Assembly (NCBI RefSeq): GCF_018137965.1
Contig: NZ_CP073100.1
Span: forward strand, 4,723,754-4,787,753
Direction: 5' to 3'
DNA length: 64,000 bases
Origin: Luteolibacter ambystomatis
GTDB taxonomy: Bacteria; Verrucomicrobiota; Verrucomicrobiia; Verrucomicrobiales; Akkermansiaceae
Numbering within the stretch: the first letter of the stretch is position 1; each line of letters begins with the position of its first letter. Below the pieces are notes generated by a model, which was given only the letters and a program-made list of their open reading frames with translations, was not told the DNA's origin and did not search any database. A program made the translations under genes and the position numbers. Below, piece by piece: positions 1-8,746 of the stretch.

Positions 1-1254
1 GGCGCTTCCGCCGCCGGCGTGATCACGGTGGTGTGGCAGGCGGTGAAGCTGCCTCCGGCCGAGGCGATGCGGCCGGAGCCACCTGCGGATTTCAAGCCGT
101 CGCTGTTCGAACGCATCGGCCTCACGCGGTTCTTCAGCCCGGTATTCCGCATGGCGCTGCGCAACATCGAGCGCCGTCCGTGGCAGGCGGTCTTCACGTC
201 CGCAGGCATCGCGCTGGCCACCGGGTTGATGGTGCTGCCCGGGGCGATGGAGAACAGCATCGATTATCTGCTGACCTTCCAGTGGAACCGCCAGCAGCGC
301 CAGGACGTGGCGGTATTCCTGGTGGAGCCATCGTCGGAGAAAGGCCTGCACGATCTGGAACATCTTCCCGGCGTGACGCTTGCGGAGCCGATCCGCAGCG
401 TGCAGACGCGCCTGCGATACGGGCACCATCATCGGAAGCTCGCCATTACCGGCCTTCCGCCCGGTGCGAACCTCAACCGTCTGCTCGATGAACAAGGCGA
501 GACGATCACCATGCCGGAAGAGGGTCTCATCATGTCGAAGAAGCTTGCGGAGGTGATCGGCGCGAACATTGGAGATGAAGTGCAGGTCGAGGTCATGGAA
601 GGTCGCCGTCCGATCCTGAGCATTCCGATCCGTGGCTTGGTCACGGATTACGCGGGAGTCGCGGCCTACATGGACATCGCCGCGTTGCGTCGGCTCATGC
701 ACGAGGGTGATACGGTGAATGGCGCCTACCTCACGCTCGACCACAGCCGCTGGGACGACTTCATGCGCGAGGTGAAAGATACGCCGCGCGCGGCCATTGT
801 GATGGTGAAGCGCGACCAACTCGCGTCGTTCCGCGAAACCACGGCGAAGAGCATCGGGCTGATGCGCACGCTTTACTTCGTGCTCGCGGTCATCGTCGCC
901 TTCGGAGTCGTTTACAACAGCTCGCGCATCGCCCTGTCCGAACGCAGCCGCGAACTGGCGACGCTGCGCGTGGTGGGCTTCAACATGTCCGAGGTCCGTG
1001 GCGTGTTATTGGGCGAGCTGTCGCTGCTGGTGCTTTCCGCCATCCCTGTCGGGCTTGCGCTGGGAAAGGGACTGGTGCTGCTCATCATGTCCTCCTTCAG
1101 CACGGAAACCGTGCGCATGCCCATCGTGGTGGAGAGCTCCACCTATTCCATCGCCGTGTTGGTGGTGCTTTCCGCCGCAGCATTCTCCTTCACCCTGGTC
1201 AGCCGCATGCTCGGCAAACTCGATCTCGTCGGCGTCTTGAAGGCGCGCGATTGA
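1..1254 (+). CDS. ABC transporter permease, FtsX/MacB type (5' truncated by window edge)
   Basis: The reading frame is open to base 1, so this is the last 417 codons of a longer permease. It carries a membrane segment near residues 60-80, a periplasmic loop, and a C-terminal FtsX-type domain with three hydrophobic helices near residues 290-310, 335-365 and 380-405. The cytoplasmic stretch ALSERSRELATLRVVGF before the last two helices is the usual coupling region of FtsX/MacB permeases. The early motif LPPAEAMRPEPP is typical of the linker between the two FtsX halves of long permeases of about 800 residues. The membrane-fusion protein follows after 25 bases, so the pair probably forms a tripartite exporter. 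The ATPase is not in view and should lie upstream. Substrate unknown. Confidence 0.9.
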   Translation, partial: GASAAGVITVVWQAVKLPPAEAMRPEPPADFKPSLFERIGLTRFFSPVFRMALRNIERRPWQAVFTSAGIALATGLMVLPGAMENSIDYLLTFQWNRQQRQDVAVFLVEPSSEKGLHDLEHLPGVTLAEPIRSVQTRLRYGHHHRKLAITGLPPGANLNRLLDEQGETITMPEEGLIMSKKLAEVIGANIGDEVQVEVMEGRRPILSIPIRGLVTDYAGVAAYMDIAALRRLMHEGDTVNGAYLTLDHSRWDDFMREVKDTPRAAIVMVKRDQLASFRETTAKSIGLMRTLYFVLAVIVAFGVVYNSSRIALSERSRELATLRVVGFNMSEVRGVLLGELSLLVLSAIPVGLALGKGLVLLIMSSFSTETVRMPIVVESSTYSIAVLVVLSAAAFSFTLVSRMLGKLDLVGVLKARD

Positions 1255-1279
1255 ACCTTCATCCTCACCCGCGATTCCC

Positions 1280-2557
1280 ATGTCCGATTCACCCTCCGTC
1301 TCTCCCGCCCGCGACAAAGACGATCCCCCGTGGGATCCGAAGGAAGGCCGCACTGCGAAGAAACGTTTCCGGAAGCTGCTGCCATGGCTCGGCCTTGGCG
1401 CGCTGGTCGCGTTGATCGCCTTTGGCATGAAGGGCAAGCCGGTCGAGGTGGAGACGGGTGCCGTCACCCGCTCCGCGCTTACCGTGCGGGTGTCGGAGGA
1501 AGGCAAGACCCGCATCCGAAATCGCCACATCATCTCCGCACCCGCCGCCGGGAAAATGCGTCGCGTCGCGCTGAAGGCGGGGGATGAAGTGAAAGCCGGG
1601 GAAACCGTGATCACTGCCATCGAGCCGGTGGTGTCGCCCTTGCTGGACCCCCGTGCCAAAGCACAAGCGGAAGCCGTGGTAGCCACCCGCGAGGCCGCGA
1701 TGAAGCAGGCGGAAGGATCGCTCGATGCCGCGAGAGCCTCATCCAATCTCGCCAATGCCGATCGCGACCGCGTGCGGGCGGTGCAGATCCCGGGATCGGT
1801 GTCCAAGAGCGACCGCGACCGCGTCGAGGGCGATGCCAACGTAAAGGCCGCGCAACTTCGCTCGGCTGAATTCACGCTCCAGGTCGCCGAGTTCGAACTC
1901 GCGCAGGCCCGCACCGCGCTGGAACGACCGAAGCCGGATAGCGCCGGCAACCTCGCTGAGGTGAAGTCACCCGTTTCCGGCCGCGTGCTGAAGGTGATGC
2001 AGGAGAGCGAGGCCATTGTTTCTCCCGGGACCCAGATTCTGGAAATTGGCGATCCCGCTGACATCGAGATCGAGGCCGAGATCCTGTCCCGCGATGCCGT
2101 CACCATTCACGAAGGCGATACGGTGGAGATCGAGCAATGGGGTGGGGAGCAGGTGCTGAAGGGCCGTGTCCGCCGTGTCGAACCCGCCGGGTTCACCAAG
2201 ATTTCCGCGTTGGGCGTGGAAGAGCAGCGCGTGATCGTGCTGAGCGATCTGGTTGATCCACCGAAGGAGGCGGCCCGTCTCGGCGACCGTTTCCGGGTGG
2301 AGGTGCGCGTGGCGGTGTGGCACCGCGATGATGTGCCCGTGGTTCCCGCCGGGGCGCTGTTTCGCGAAGGCAATGCATGGAAAACCTTCGCATTCCGGAA
2401 TGGCAAGGCGGCCAAGGTGACGCTTGAGGCCGGGCGCACCGACGGGAGGTTTACGGAAGTCGTTTCCGGGTTGTCCACCGGTGACGAAGTGCTGCTGCAC
2501 CCGCCGGATACCGTGAAGGACGGCACCGAGGTGAAGAAGCGCGAGGAGGCAAAGTAA
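1280..2557 (+). CDS. HlyD/MacA-family periplasmic adaptor (membrane-fusion protein)
   Basis: This 425-residue protein has a charged cytoplasmic N-terminus, one membrane helix at about residues 33-50, and the split biotinyl-lipoyl-like domain of adaptor proteins. The first half is near residues 75-115 (ISAPAAGKMRRVALKAGDEV) and the second near 215-245 (VKSPVSGRVLKVMQESEAI). Between them lies an Ala/Glu/Arg-rich helical hairpin (about 120-205). A beta-barrel and membrane-proximal domain follow to the end. Adaptors of this kind bridge an inner-membrane ABC transporter to an outer-membrane channel. The permease lies 25 bases upstream, so one operon is likely. The stop codon directly abuts a long palindromic element that may end the transcript. 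Substrate cannot be read from the sequence. Confidence 0.92.
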   Translation: MSDSPSVSPARDKDDPPWDPKEGRTAKKRFRKLLPWLGLGALVALIAFGMKGKPVEVETGAVTRSALTVRVSEEGKTRIRNRHIISAPAAGKMRRVALKAGDEVKAGETVITAIEPVVSPLLDPRAKAQAEAVVATREAAMKQAEGSLDAARASSNLANADRDRVRAVQIPGSVSKSDRDRVEGDANVKAAQLRSAEFTLQVAEFELAQARTALERPKPDSAGNLAEVKSPVSGRVLKVMQESEAIVSPGTQILEIGDPADIEIEAEILSRDAVTIHEGDTVEIEQWGGEQVLKGRVRRVEPAGFTKISALGVEEQRVIVLSDLVDPPKEAARLGDRFRVEVRVAVWHRDDVPVVPAGALFREGNAWKTFAFRNGKAAKVTLEAGRTDGRFTEVVSGLSTGDEVLLHPPDTVKDGTEVKKREEAK

Positions 2558-2731
2558 GGCTTTCTTCGTACGTAGTTCCTCCTTCAGGAGGGCGTCTGGA
2601 ATGACATCTCTATTCCAGCTGCCAAACCGGTGCAGCTCGGAAAAGGAAACCCAAAGCAGGTCTGGCAGCTGTATAGAGAAAACGTCGCTGGAAACGCCCT
2701 CCTGAAGGAGGAACTACGTACGAAGAAGGCC
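2558..2731. repeat. Long palindromic element (REP/MITE-like) between the adaptor and protease genes
   Basis: Bases 2564-2595 and 2694-2725 are perfect 32-base inverted repeats, and pairing continues outward with one G-T wobble to 2558 and 2731, next to the adaptor stop codon. Each arm contains a smaller hairpin, CCTCCTTCAGGAGG, with a TTCA loop. The interior is also partly self-complementary: tctctattccagctgcc at about 2612-2628 pairs imperfectly with ggcagctgtatagaga at about 2663-2678. There is no reading frame for a transposase. It could be a non-autonomous mobile palindrome, a REP-type element, or an elaborate terminator for the exporter operon. Confidence 0.8.
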
Positions 2732-2833
2732 TCCCACCCGCAGCTTGGCCCTTTTCCAGACAAAATCCCCGGTGGTGCGCGCTGACGGCTTGTCCTCCCG
2801 CGGGAGGGGCGCTCTGATTCCGTCTTCACGCCA

Positions 2834-4843
2834 ATGCTCCGCCACGCCTTTTATCTGCTCCCCTGTGTCGCCGGTCTCGTTCCGGTGACCGCGACCGCCA
2901 AGACCGATCCCCAGATCGAGGCATCCGTTCAGTCCGTTTATCCGGCGCTGGTGCGCATCCATGTGGTGGCGGAAGAAGGTGGCGCGGGCCGCATGCAGAA
3001 AATGCGGGCCAGCGGCTCCGGTACCATCATCCACCCGGACGGCTACATCCTCACCAATCATCACGTGGCAGGCCGGGCGACCCGCATCGTCGTGCGCCTG
3101 TCCGACCGGCAGGAAGTGCGCGCCACCCTGGTGGGTACCGATCCACTCGCAGACCTTGCGATTCTCAAGATCGACAAGAAAGATCTCCGTGACCCGAACG
3201 CGCCGCTGCCGGTGGCGAAGTTCGGCGACAGCGCCACGCTGGAAGTCGGGGATGTGGTGCTGGCCATGGGCAGTCCCGCGGGTCTTTCCCAGTCCGTCAC
3301 CCAGGGTATCGTGGCGAATACCGAGATGATCGCTCCCGGCGGTTCGATGCGTCTCGATGGCGAGGCCGTGGGCGAACTGGTGCGCTGGATCGGTCATGAT
3401 GCGGTCATTTTCCCCGGCAATTCCGGTGGTCCGCTCGTCAACCTGAAGGGTGAGATCATCGGCGTGAACGAAGTCGGCATCGGCAGCCTCGGTGGCGCGA
3501 TTCCGGCGAATCTCGCGCGCAAGGTGGCGGATGAACTCATCGCCACCGGCAAGGTCCGCCGCAGCTGGGCGGGTCTCATCGCCCAGCCGCTGCTCAAGAC
3601 CAGCAAGGAAACCGCGGGCATCCTTGTCGGCGGCGTGATCGAAGGTTCTCCGGCGGAGAAAGCGGGCCTGAAGGCCGGTGACATCATCACCGTCTGCAAT
3701 GGCGCGCCCGTGCCCGCCTCGCGCGCACCGGAAGACATTCCCGTTTTCAACCGCCAGCTTTTGGAATCACCGGTCGGATCCGAGGTAAAGCTGGGCGGCC
3801 TCCGTGATGGCAAGGCCATCGAATGGAAACTCATCACCACCGAGCGCGAGCCGGCCGAGCCACGCGAGAAAGAACTGCTTTCCTGGGGCATCACCGCGCG
3901 CGATCTCACCCAGCTCATGGCAAAGGGCCTGCTCCGTGCCGATAACAAGGCGGCGGTCGTGCAAAGCGTGCGCGCGGGCGGAGCCGCCGCCGATTCCAAA
4001 CCGGCGATCGTTCCCGGCGATCTGATCCTCGGCATGGACGACAAGCCGGTCACCAATCTGGCCGACCTCGTGGATGTCAGCGCCGCGATCACCAAGGACA
4101 AGACCGAGCCGGTGCCGGTGCTCGTTTCCTATGAGCACGATGGCCGGAACTACCTCACCGTCGTGAAGATCGGCCCCGAGCCGGATCCGGACAAGCCGGG
4201 TCTCGTCCGCAAGGCGTGGATCGGCGTCGATACCCAGGTCATCTCCGCCGATCTTGCCAGCGCCCTCGGCATCCAGGGTTCGAAGGGCGTGCGCATCACG
4301 CAGATTCATCCCGGCTCGAATGCCGAGAAGGCCGGGCTCAAGACCGGTGATCTGCTGCTCAAGCTGGATGGCACCGTGATCCCGTCGTCGCGGCCGGAGG
4401 ACTCCGATGTCTTCAATTCGCTGATCCGCCAGTACAAGATCGGATCGGAAATCTCGCTGAATGTCCGCCGAGGCAAGGAGGACATCGTCATCAAGGTGCC
4501 GCTCATCGCCAGCCCGGAAGGCACTTCCGAGCTCGCCTCCCATACCTCCGATCCGCTGGAGTTCACCGCGCGGGATCTCGGCCAGGCCGACCGAGTGCGC
4601 GAGAAACTGCCGGACGATCTCAAGGGCGTGCTCGTCACCGCCGTGACGCCGTCCGGGTGGGCGGGATTGGCGGGCCTTTCCAACGAGGACATCCTGCTTT
4701 CGCTCGATGGCAAGCCGGTGGAGTCCATTGCCACCCTCAAAACGATTCTCGACGATGTGGAGAAAAACAAGCGCACTCCCTTCGTTCTGTTCGTGCGCCG
4801 CGGTATCACCACCCGCTACATCGAACTCGAACCGACCTGGTGA
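2834..4843 (+). CDS. DegP/HtrA-type serine protease with multiple PDZ domains
   Basis: A 669-residue envelope protease. A signal peptide (residues 1-22) precedes a trypsin-fold domain with the full triad: His77 in TNHHVAG, Asp107 in ADLAILKI, and Ser197 in GNSGGP. Four PDZ-like regions follow, near residues 245-335, 350-450, 464-555 and 570-665. Those near 245-335 and 464-555 share the block GSxAEKAGLKxGD. Classical DegP has two PDZ domains and about 450 residues, so this is an expanded form. A related but inactive protein follows 37 bases downstream, suggesting co-transcription. The expected role is periplasmic protein quality control, with substrate recognition spread over several PDZ modules. 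Family is certain; the specific role is inferred. Confidence 0.92.
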   Translation: MLRHAFYLLPCVAGLVPVTATAKTDPQIEASVQSVYPALVRIHVVAEEGGAGRMQKMRASGSGTIIHPDGYILTNHHVAGRATRIVVRLSDRQEVRATLVGTDPLADLAILKIDKKDLRDPNAPLPVAKFGDSATLEVGDVVLAMGSPAGLSQSVTQGIVANTEMIAPGGSMRLDGEAVGELVRWIGHDAVIFPGNSGGPLVNLKGEIIGVNEVGIGSLGGAIPANLARKVADELIATGKVRRSWAGLIAQPLLKTSKETAGILVGGVIEGSPAEKAGLKAGDIITVCNGAPVPASRAPEDIPVFNRQLLESPVGSEVKLGGLRDGKAIEWKLITTEREPAEPREKELLSWGITARDLTQLMAKGLLRADNKAAVVQSVRAGGAAADSKPAIVPGDLILGMDDKPVTNLADLVDVSAAITKDKTEPVPVLVSYEHDGRNYLTVVKIGPEPDPDKPGLVRKAWIGVDTQVISADLASALGIQGSKGVRITQIHPGSNAEKAGLKTGDLLLKLDGTVIPSSRPEDSDVFNSLIRQYKIGSEISLNVRRGKEDIVIKVPLIASPEGTSELASHTSDPLEFTARDLGQADRVREKLPDDLKGVLVTAVTPSGWAGLAGLSNEDILLSLDGKPVESIATLKTILDDVEKNKRTPFVLFVRRGITTRYIELEPTW

Positions 4844-4880
4844 ACCGCCTTCAGCCCTTTTCAATCACGATCATCCAAAC

Positions 4881-5645
4881 ATGAAACTCGCTCCTATCGC
4901 CCTGGCCGCGCTGCTCGCGGCCCCATTCGCGTCCGCGGCCACCGGCCCTCTGAAGGACAAGGCCCTCGCGCTCCAGACCGCCAACAAGGACTCGGTGGTT
5001 TTCATCAGCGCGGTGGTGGAACTCGAAGTCACCGCGGGTGACAATCCGAGCCGAAAGGAAGAAAAGAAGGTGGAGATCGTCGGTACCGTGATCGGCAAGG
5101 ACGGCCTGATTGTCGGACCGCTTTCCGCCATCGATGTCGCCTCGGCGGTGGACGGCCGCACCATCAATACCCCGAAAGGTCCGGTGCAGATTTCCGCGAA
5201 GTCCAACACCAAGGAAGTGAAGATCATTCTCGCGGATGGCTCGGAAGTGCCGGCCAAGGTCGCGTTCAAGGATACCGATCTCGACCTCGCCTTCATCCGC
5301 CCGGAGAAGCCGGAGGAAGCGAAGCTCACGCCGGTGAACATCACCGACTCCGCCAAGCTGTCCTTGCTCGATGACGTGATCGTGCTCGGCCGTATGGGCA
5401 AGGACTTCAATCGCGAGCCCGTGGCGATGACCAGCGAGGTCATCTCCATCCTCACCAAGCCGCGGACCTTCGGTCGCATTGGTGCGCCATCGCTGGGCAT
5501 GCCGGTATTCAACGGCGAAGGAAAGTTCATCGGTATCGGCATCAACCGCTTTCCGCCGAAGGGGGATGAGAGCGGTTCCAGCCAGGCTACGAACGTGATC
5601 CTGCCCGCAGCCGATCTGTTGGAGTCCGCGTCGCAGGCGAAGTAA
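4881..5645 (+). CDS. Trypsin-fold HtrA-like protein lacking the catalytic histidine (pseudoprotease)
   Basis: The frame is open from further upstream inside the previous gene, but the ATG at 4881 begins a clean signal peptide (residues 1-20), giving 254 residues. The protein follows the HtrA protease-domain layout. GLIVGPLSAID (75-85) stands where active HtrA has GYILTNHHVAG, so the catalytic His is absent. LDLAFIRP keeps the Asp (135), and GAPSLGMPVFN keeps a Ser (204) but loses the GNSGGP oxyanion motif. No PDZ domain is present. It follows the active protease by 37 bases. It may act as a regulatory or scaffolding partner of that protease rather than as an enzyme. This is inference from lost residues; the fold assignment is fairly safe. 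Confidence 0.78.
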   Translation: MKLAPIALAALLAAPFASAATGPLKDKALALQTANKDSVVFISAVVELEVTAGDNPSRKEEKKVEIVGTVIGKDGLIVGPLSAIDVASAVDGRTINTPKGPVQISAKSNTKEVKIILADGSEVPAKVAFKDTDLDLAFIRPEKPEEAKLTPVNITDSAKLSLLDDVIVLGRMGKDFNREPVAMTSEVISILTKPRTFGRIGAPSLGMPVFNGEGKFIGIGINRFPPKGDESGSSQATNVILPAADLLESASQAK

Positions 5646-5663
5646 GTTCCGCGAGCTATTTCC

Positions 5664-5697
5664 AAAGCCGCCTCTCGAATCGAGGAGCGGCTTTTTC
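5664..5697 (+). terminator. Rho-independent terminator after the protease pair
   Basis: AAAGCCGC and GCGGCTTT pair, with an inner CTCG/CGAG stem, and the right arm runs into a T-tract (GCGGCTTTTTCC). It lies 19 bases after the stop of the inactive HtrA-like gene. Confidence 0.8.
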
Positions 5698-5715
5698 CGT
5701 TTATAGCTTTCATTG

Positions 5716-5739
5716 GACCGCGGACTTCAGTCCGCGGTC
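5716..5739. repeat. Perfect 11-bp hairpin of TTCA-loop type
   Basis: GACCGCGGACT and AGTCCGCGGTC are perfect inverted repeats around a TC centre, so the inner stem reads GGAC-TTCA-GTCC. The TTCA loop is the same as in the inner hairpins of the 2558-2731 palindrome. It sits between the convergent protease and amidase genes, where it could be a REP-like element or help terminate the amidase transcript. Confidence 0.7.
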
Positions 5740-5751
5740 CCGGTTTGGTTC

Positions 5752-6417
5752 TCAGAGCTGCGCGCGGTAGCGTGCCACCCGTGCGAGGAAAGCCTGCCAC
5801 GCCGGATCGGATTCGCCGCCTTTCACGAGGAAATGCGGGCAGGTCTTGTGGCCCAGGTCGCGATGGTCATCGTAGCGGATCATCAGCCAGTGCTGGTGCG
5901 GTACGATCCGGGAGAGCGGGATGCCGTATCGCTTCATCAGGAGTGCGGCGAGCTTCGCGGTACGGTCCAACGTGACCTCGCGGGAGTTGCCGCGGTTCTC
6001 GCACATTTCGATGCCGATGGACTCGCGGTTGCCCTGGCCCTCGTAGTCGGCGTGCTGGCCCTGCTCGTTGCATGGCTGGGTCTGGTAGATCGAGTGATCG
6101 TCCACCGTGTAGTGCCAGATGATGTAGCCGAGCGAATTGTGCTCACCCTTGAGGCTGCCGGTGCGGAGCATTTCCGCATGGGCGCGGGCGGTGCCTCCAG
6201 CCGAGAAATTCTCCGTCGCGTGAATGGTGATGTAGCGCGGCGTCATCGGCCGGATGCGATGGCGGCCGTATGTCCCCTTTTGCACCAGCGCGGAAGTCAC
6301 CCGCATGTTGCCCCAGGACGACGGTGCCTGGAGATTGGCGTCACCGCCGGTGGTGGAGACTCCGCAGGAGGCCAGAAGGCCCGCGATCGGCAGCAGGAGA
6401 AGCGCGCGTTTCATCAC
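5752..6417 (-). CDS. N-acetylmuramoyl-L-alanine amidase, lipoprotein (Amidase_2/AmpD fold)
   Basis: A 221-residue lipoprotein that should cleave the amide bond between N-acetylmuramic acid and the peptide stem in peptidoglycan. The lipobox LLASC puts the lipidated Cys at 18. The amidase fold begins with YITIHATEN, where His66 is the first zinc ligand. SLGYIIWHYTVDDHSIYQ is the usual core. The last ligands are a His in HQHWLM (174 or 176) and Cys193 in HKTCPHF, an arrangement closer to T7-lysozyme-type than to AmpD, which has Asp. The start ATG overlaps the stop of the upstream yicC-like gene by four bases (ATGA), so the two are translationally coupled. The lipid anchor suggests wall turnover in the periplasm rather than cytoplasmic recycling. 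Confidence 0.88.
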   Translation of the reverse strand: MMKRALLLLPIAGLLASCGVSTTGGDANLQAPSSWGNMRVTSALVQKGTYGRHRIRPMTPRYITIHATENFSAGGTARAHAEMLRTGSLKGEHNSLGYIIWHYTVDDHSIYQTQPCNEQGQHADYEGQGNRESIGIEMCENRGNSREVTLDRTAKLAALLMKRYGIPLSRIVPHQHWLMIRYDDHRDLGHKTCPHFLVKGGESDPAWQAFLARVARYRAQL

Positions 6418-7289
6418 TCCACGTTCTGCACCTGCTCGCGGATTTTTTCGAGTTCCGTTTTCGCTTCGACGATGGTTTGGGCAATGGAGGCGTCATTGGC
6501 CTTCGAGCCGATGGTATTGAACTCGCGGAATAATTCCTGGCAGAGGAAATCGAGCGCGCGGCCCGCGGGCTCCGCCGCGTCCAGATAGTCGCGGAACTTC
6601 CGGAAGTGCGAGTCGAGGCGCGTCAGTTCCTCGGTGATGTCACAGCGGTCGGCAAACACGGCCAGCTCCTTGAGCACGCGCTCGTCGTTCGGATCGAGAT
6701 CGAGCCCCGCTTCGCGGAGGCGCTTGAGAAGCATCTCCTTCTGCCGCTGCGGACGACCCGGAGCCTCCGCGGCGAGACGGTCGGCGAAGCCTTCCAGGAG
6801 CGCGAGCCGCTCCAACAGGTCTGCCTTCAGATGGCCGCCCTCCGCGGCACGCATCGCGAGCAACTGGTACATCGCGGCCTCCAGAGCGCGTTCGACCGCC
6901 TGCCACGCAAGGTCGGAATCGAGGCCGCTGTCTTCGAATGAGATCACCCCGGGTTGGCGGATGAAGTCCGCGGCCACCGGCATCACGTCGCGGTCCAACA
7001 AACGGGAAAGCTCCTTGAATGCCTTCTCCATCGAAAGGGCGAGACCGGCATCGACCCGGGCGGGCTTCGCGCCGCTGGCAGTGGGATCGAGCTTGAGAGT
7101 GACCTGGAGTCGTCCCCGCGAGGTGGATTGAGTAACGGCGCGGCGGATGCGTGGCTCGAGATCTGCAAGATCGCGGGTGCCCTGGACCACCACTTCGGAT
7201 TGCTTGCGGTTCACCGCCGTGATCTCCACGGTGGCGGTGAAATGTTCCGTCGTGGCCGAGCCGCGGCCGAATCCGGTCATCGAATGCAT
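6414..7289 (-). CDS. YicC/YloC-family endoribonuclease
   Basis: This is a YicC/YloC-family protein of 291 residues. The frame extends 14 codons further upstream, but the family starts almost invariably with a MxxMTGFGR block, here MHSMTGFGRG, so the ATG at 7289 is preferred. The C-terminal helical domain ends FREFNTIGSKANDASIAQTIVEAKTELEKIREQVQN in pieces that match the conserved DUF1732 tail (NTIGSKAND, VEAKTELEKIREQ). Family members are metal-dependent endoribonucleases involved in RNA turnover. The gene is coupled to the amidase by an ATGA overlap, an association that is probably not functional. Confidence 0.9.
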   Translation of the reverse strand: MHSMTGFGRGSATTEHFTATVEITAVNRKQSEVVVQGTRDLADLEPRIRRAVTQSTSRGRLQVTLKLDPTASGAKPARVDAGLALSMEKAFKELSRLLDRDVMPVAADFIRQPGVISFEDSGLDSDLAWQAVERALEAAMYQLLAMRAAEGGHLKADLLERLALLEGFADRLAAEAPGRPQRQKEMLLKRLREAGLDLDPNDERVLKELAVFADRCDITEELTRLDSHFRKFRDYLDAAEPAGRALDFLCQELFREFNTIGSKANDASIAQTIVEAKTELEKIREQVQNVE

Positions 7290-7343
7290 GCCGCGACTGT
7301 GCCGGAGTCCGCGGATTTCGCCAAGGGACAAACAGAGGTTCCG

Positions 7344-8663
7344 TCAACCCAACGCACGCCGCACCTCGTCGACCGCCGCGTCCGCCTTCTCGCCATCCAC
7401 CCACAGGGCGATGCGTTCGGCTTTCTGTCCGACGATGAGCTCCACCTTCTTCATCGGCTTGCCATTCATCTGTCCGGTCTCGCTGGCGCGGATGTCACGC
7501 ACCTGTGCGCGGTCGAAGAGCTTCTCTTCCAGCACCAGGCCCTTCTTCATTTTCCTCACGGCGATGTGGCGGGTGGTGCCTTCGATGCGGGTTTCGATGC
7601 CGAGCTTGCGCGCGGACATGACGGTGACGATGCAGCCGATCACAAAGAACACGCTGCTCATCGTGATCCAGATCCCACGGAATCCGGCGTCCACGGTTTC
7701 GAAGAAACCGGGTGAACTGCCGTGGGAGCCGGACATCATCAAGAGACCGATCCCAACGAATGTTCCGCCGATCAATGCGAACAGGACGCCGAAGATCAGA
7801 CCTCCCGCAGCCGATCCTGGAAGGGCCACGCTGAATATTCCCTGTGGCTGTCCGGAAGCCTGGCGCGCTCCGGTATTCTGTAAACCGGCTTGGGATTGCG
7901 GCCACACCGCTGCCTTGAAGTCCGCCACCAGCCACGCCTTTTCCTCCGGCGTCAGGCCGCTGCCGAAGCGCAGCTTGCCGGAAGATCCCTTCAACTCCAC
8001 GCCATGGACCGGCTGGTAGTTCCGCGAGTAGAACACGACCTGTGAGATCGATTGCAGGCCCGCCAGCGGCAGTGATTTTTCCTTCTTTCTGCCGCTCCAA
8101 TCGCGAAGCAGGGTAACGGCGCCGTTGCCGATCGTCACGCGGTGCTTCGCATTCTTCATGCGGTAGCCGAAGTAAAGCATCGCCAATCCGACCGCCCAGA
8201 AAATGCTCAGGAACCCGAGCATGGCCAGCGTTCCGCCCGCACCTGAGGCGCCCTTCACCTGCACCTTGGCATCGGGTGTGATTTTGGTGAGCCAGAGCGG
8301 AGTGGTTGCGGCGAATGTGAAGATCGCGATGAAAATGGTCCATACCCAGCCGAAGCCCACCAGGCCGCCTCCATTGCCGGAGGGTGGAATGTGCCATGTG
8401 GTGAAGCTGCCGGCTTTCTCACGTACGATGCGTGTGCCTGCAGGAGGCTGGTCCGCGCGGCCCACGCGGTTGCCATCGGTATTGCCGCGAGCCCATTCGG
8501 AAGCCGAGCCGAAGTGTCCGCACGAGAGGCAGGTGACTATCGCGTCCATCTCAGCAGGGAGCTGATGCATGACCGTGCCACACGCGGGACACGACAGGCC
8601 GCCTTTCGCGGCGAGGGATTTCAAGTGGGCCTGCTCCAGCCCGGACACGATCTTTTTGAACAT
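7344..8663 (-). CDS. Zinc-ribbon membrane protein, function unknown
   Basis: A 439-residue protein from the ATG at 8663; a GTG two codons upstream is the alternative. Its N-terminus has two CxxC pairs (CPACG and CLSCG, about residues 25-50), as in a small zinc ribbon. Hydrophobic helices follow near residues 95-120 (VGFGWVWTIFIAIFTF), 140-165 (LGFLSIFWAVGLAMLYFGYRM), 275-305 and 325-345. Between the helix pairs is a soluble beta-rich region with QVVFYSRNYQPVHGVELKG. The pattern of membrane pairs with a PH-like or DUF3592-like interhelical domain suggests a bacterial envelope protein, but I do not recognise the family. It stands 54 bases upstream of yicC on the same strand. Confidence 0.75.
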   Translation of the reverse strand: MFKKIVSGLEQAHLKSLAAKGGLSCPACGTVMHQLPAEMDAIVTCLSCGHFGSASEWARGNTDGNRVGRADQPPAGTRIVREKAGSFTTWHIPPSGNGGGLVGFGWVWTIFIAIFTFAATTPLWLTKITPDAKVQVKGASGAGGTLAMLGFLSIFWAVGLAMLYFGYRMKNAKHRVTIGNGAVTLLRDWSGRKKEKSLPLAGLQSISQVVFYSRNYQPVHGVELKGSSGKLRFGSGLTPEEKAWLVADFKAAVWPQSQAGLQNTGARQASGQPQGIFSVALPGSAAGGLIFGVLFALIGGTFVGIGLLMMSGSHGSSPGFFETVDAGFRGIWITMSSVFFVIGCIVTVMSARKLGIETRIEGTTRHIAVRKMKKGLVLEEKLFDRAQVRDIRASETGQMNGKPMKKVELIVGQKAERIALWVDGEKADAAVDEVRRALG

Positions 8664-8746
8664 CGGCACGAGGGGGAACTAACAGGAGCCTGCCTGCTTG
8701 GCCAGCAAGTGGCGGTTGGAAAACCAAGGCGGATTCCCAACCAAAG

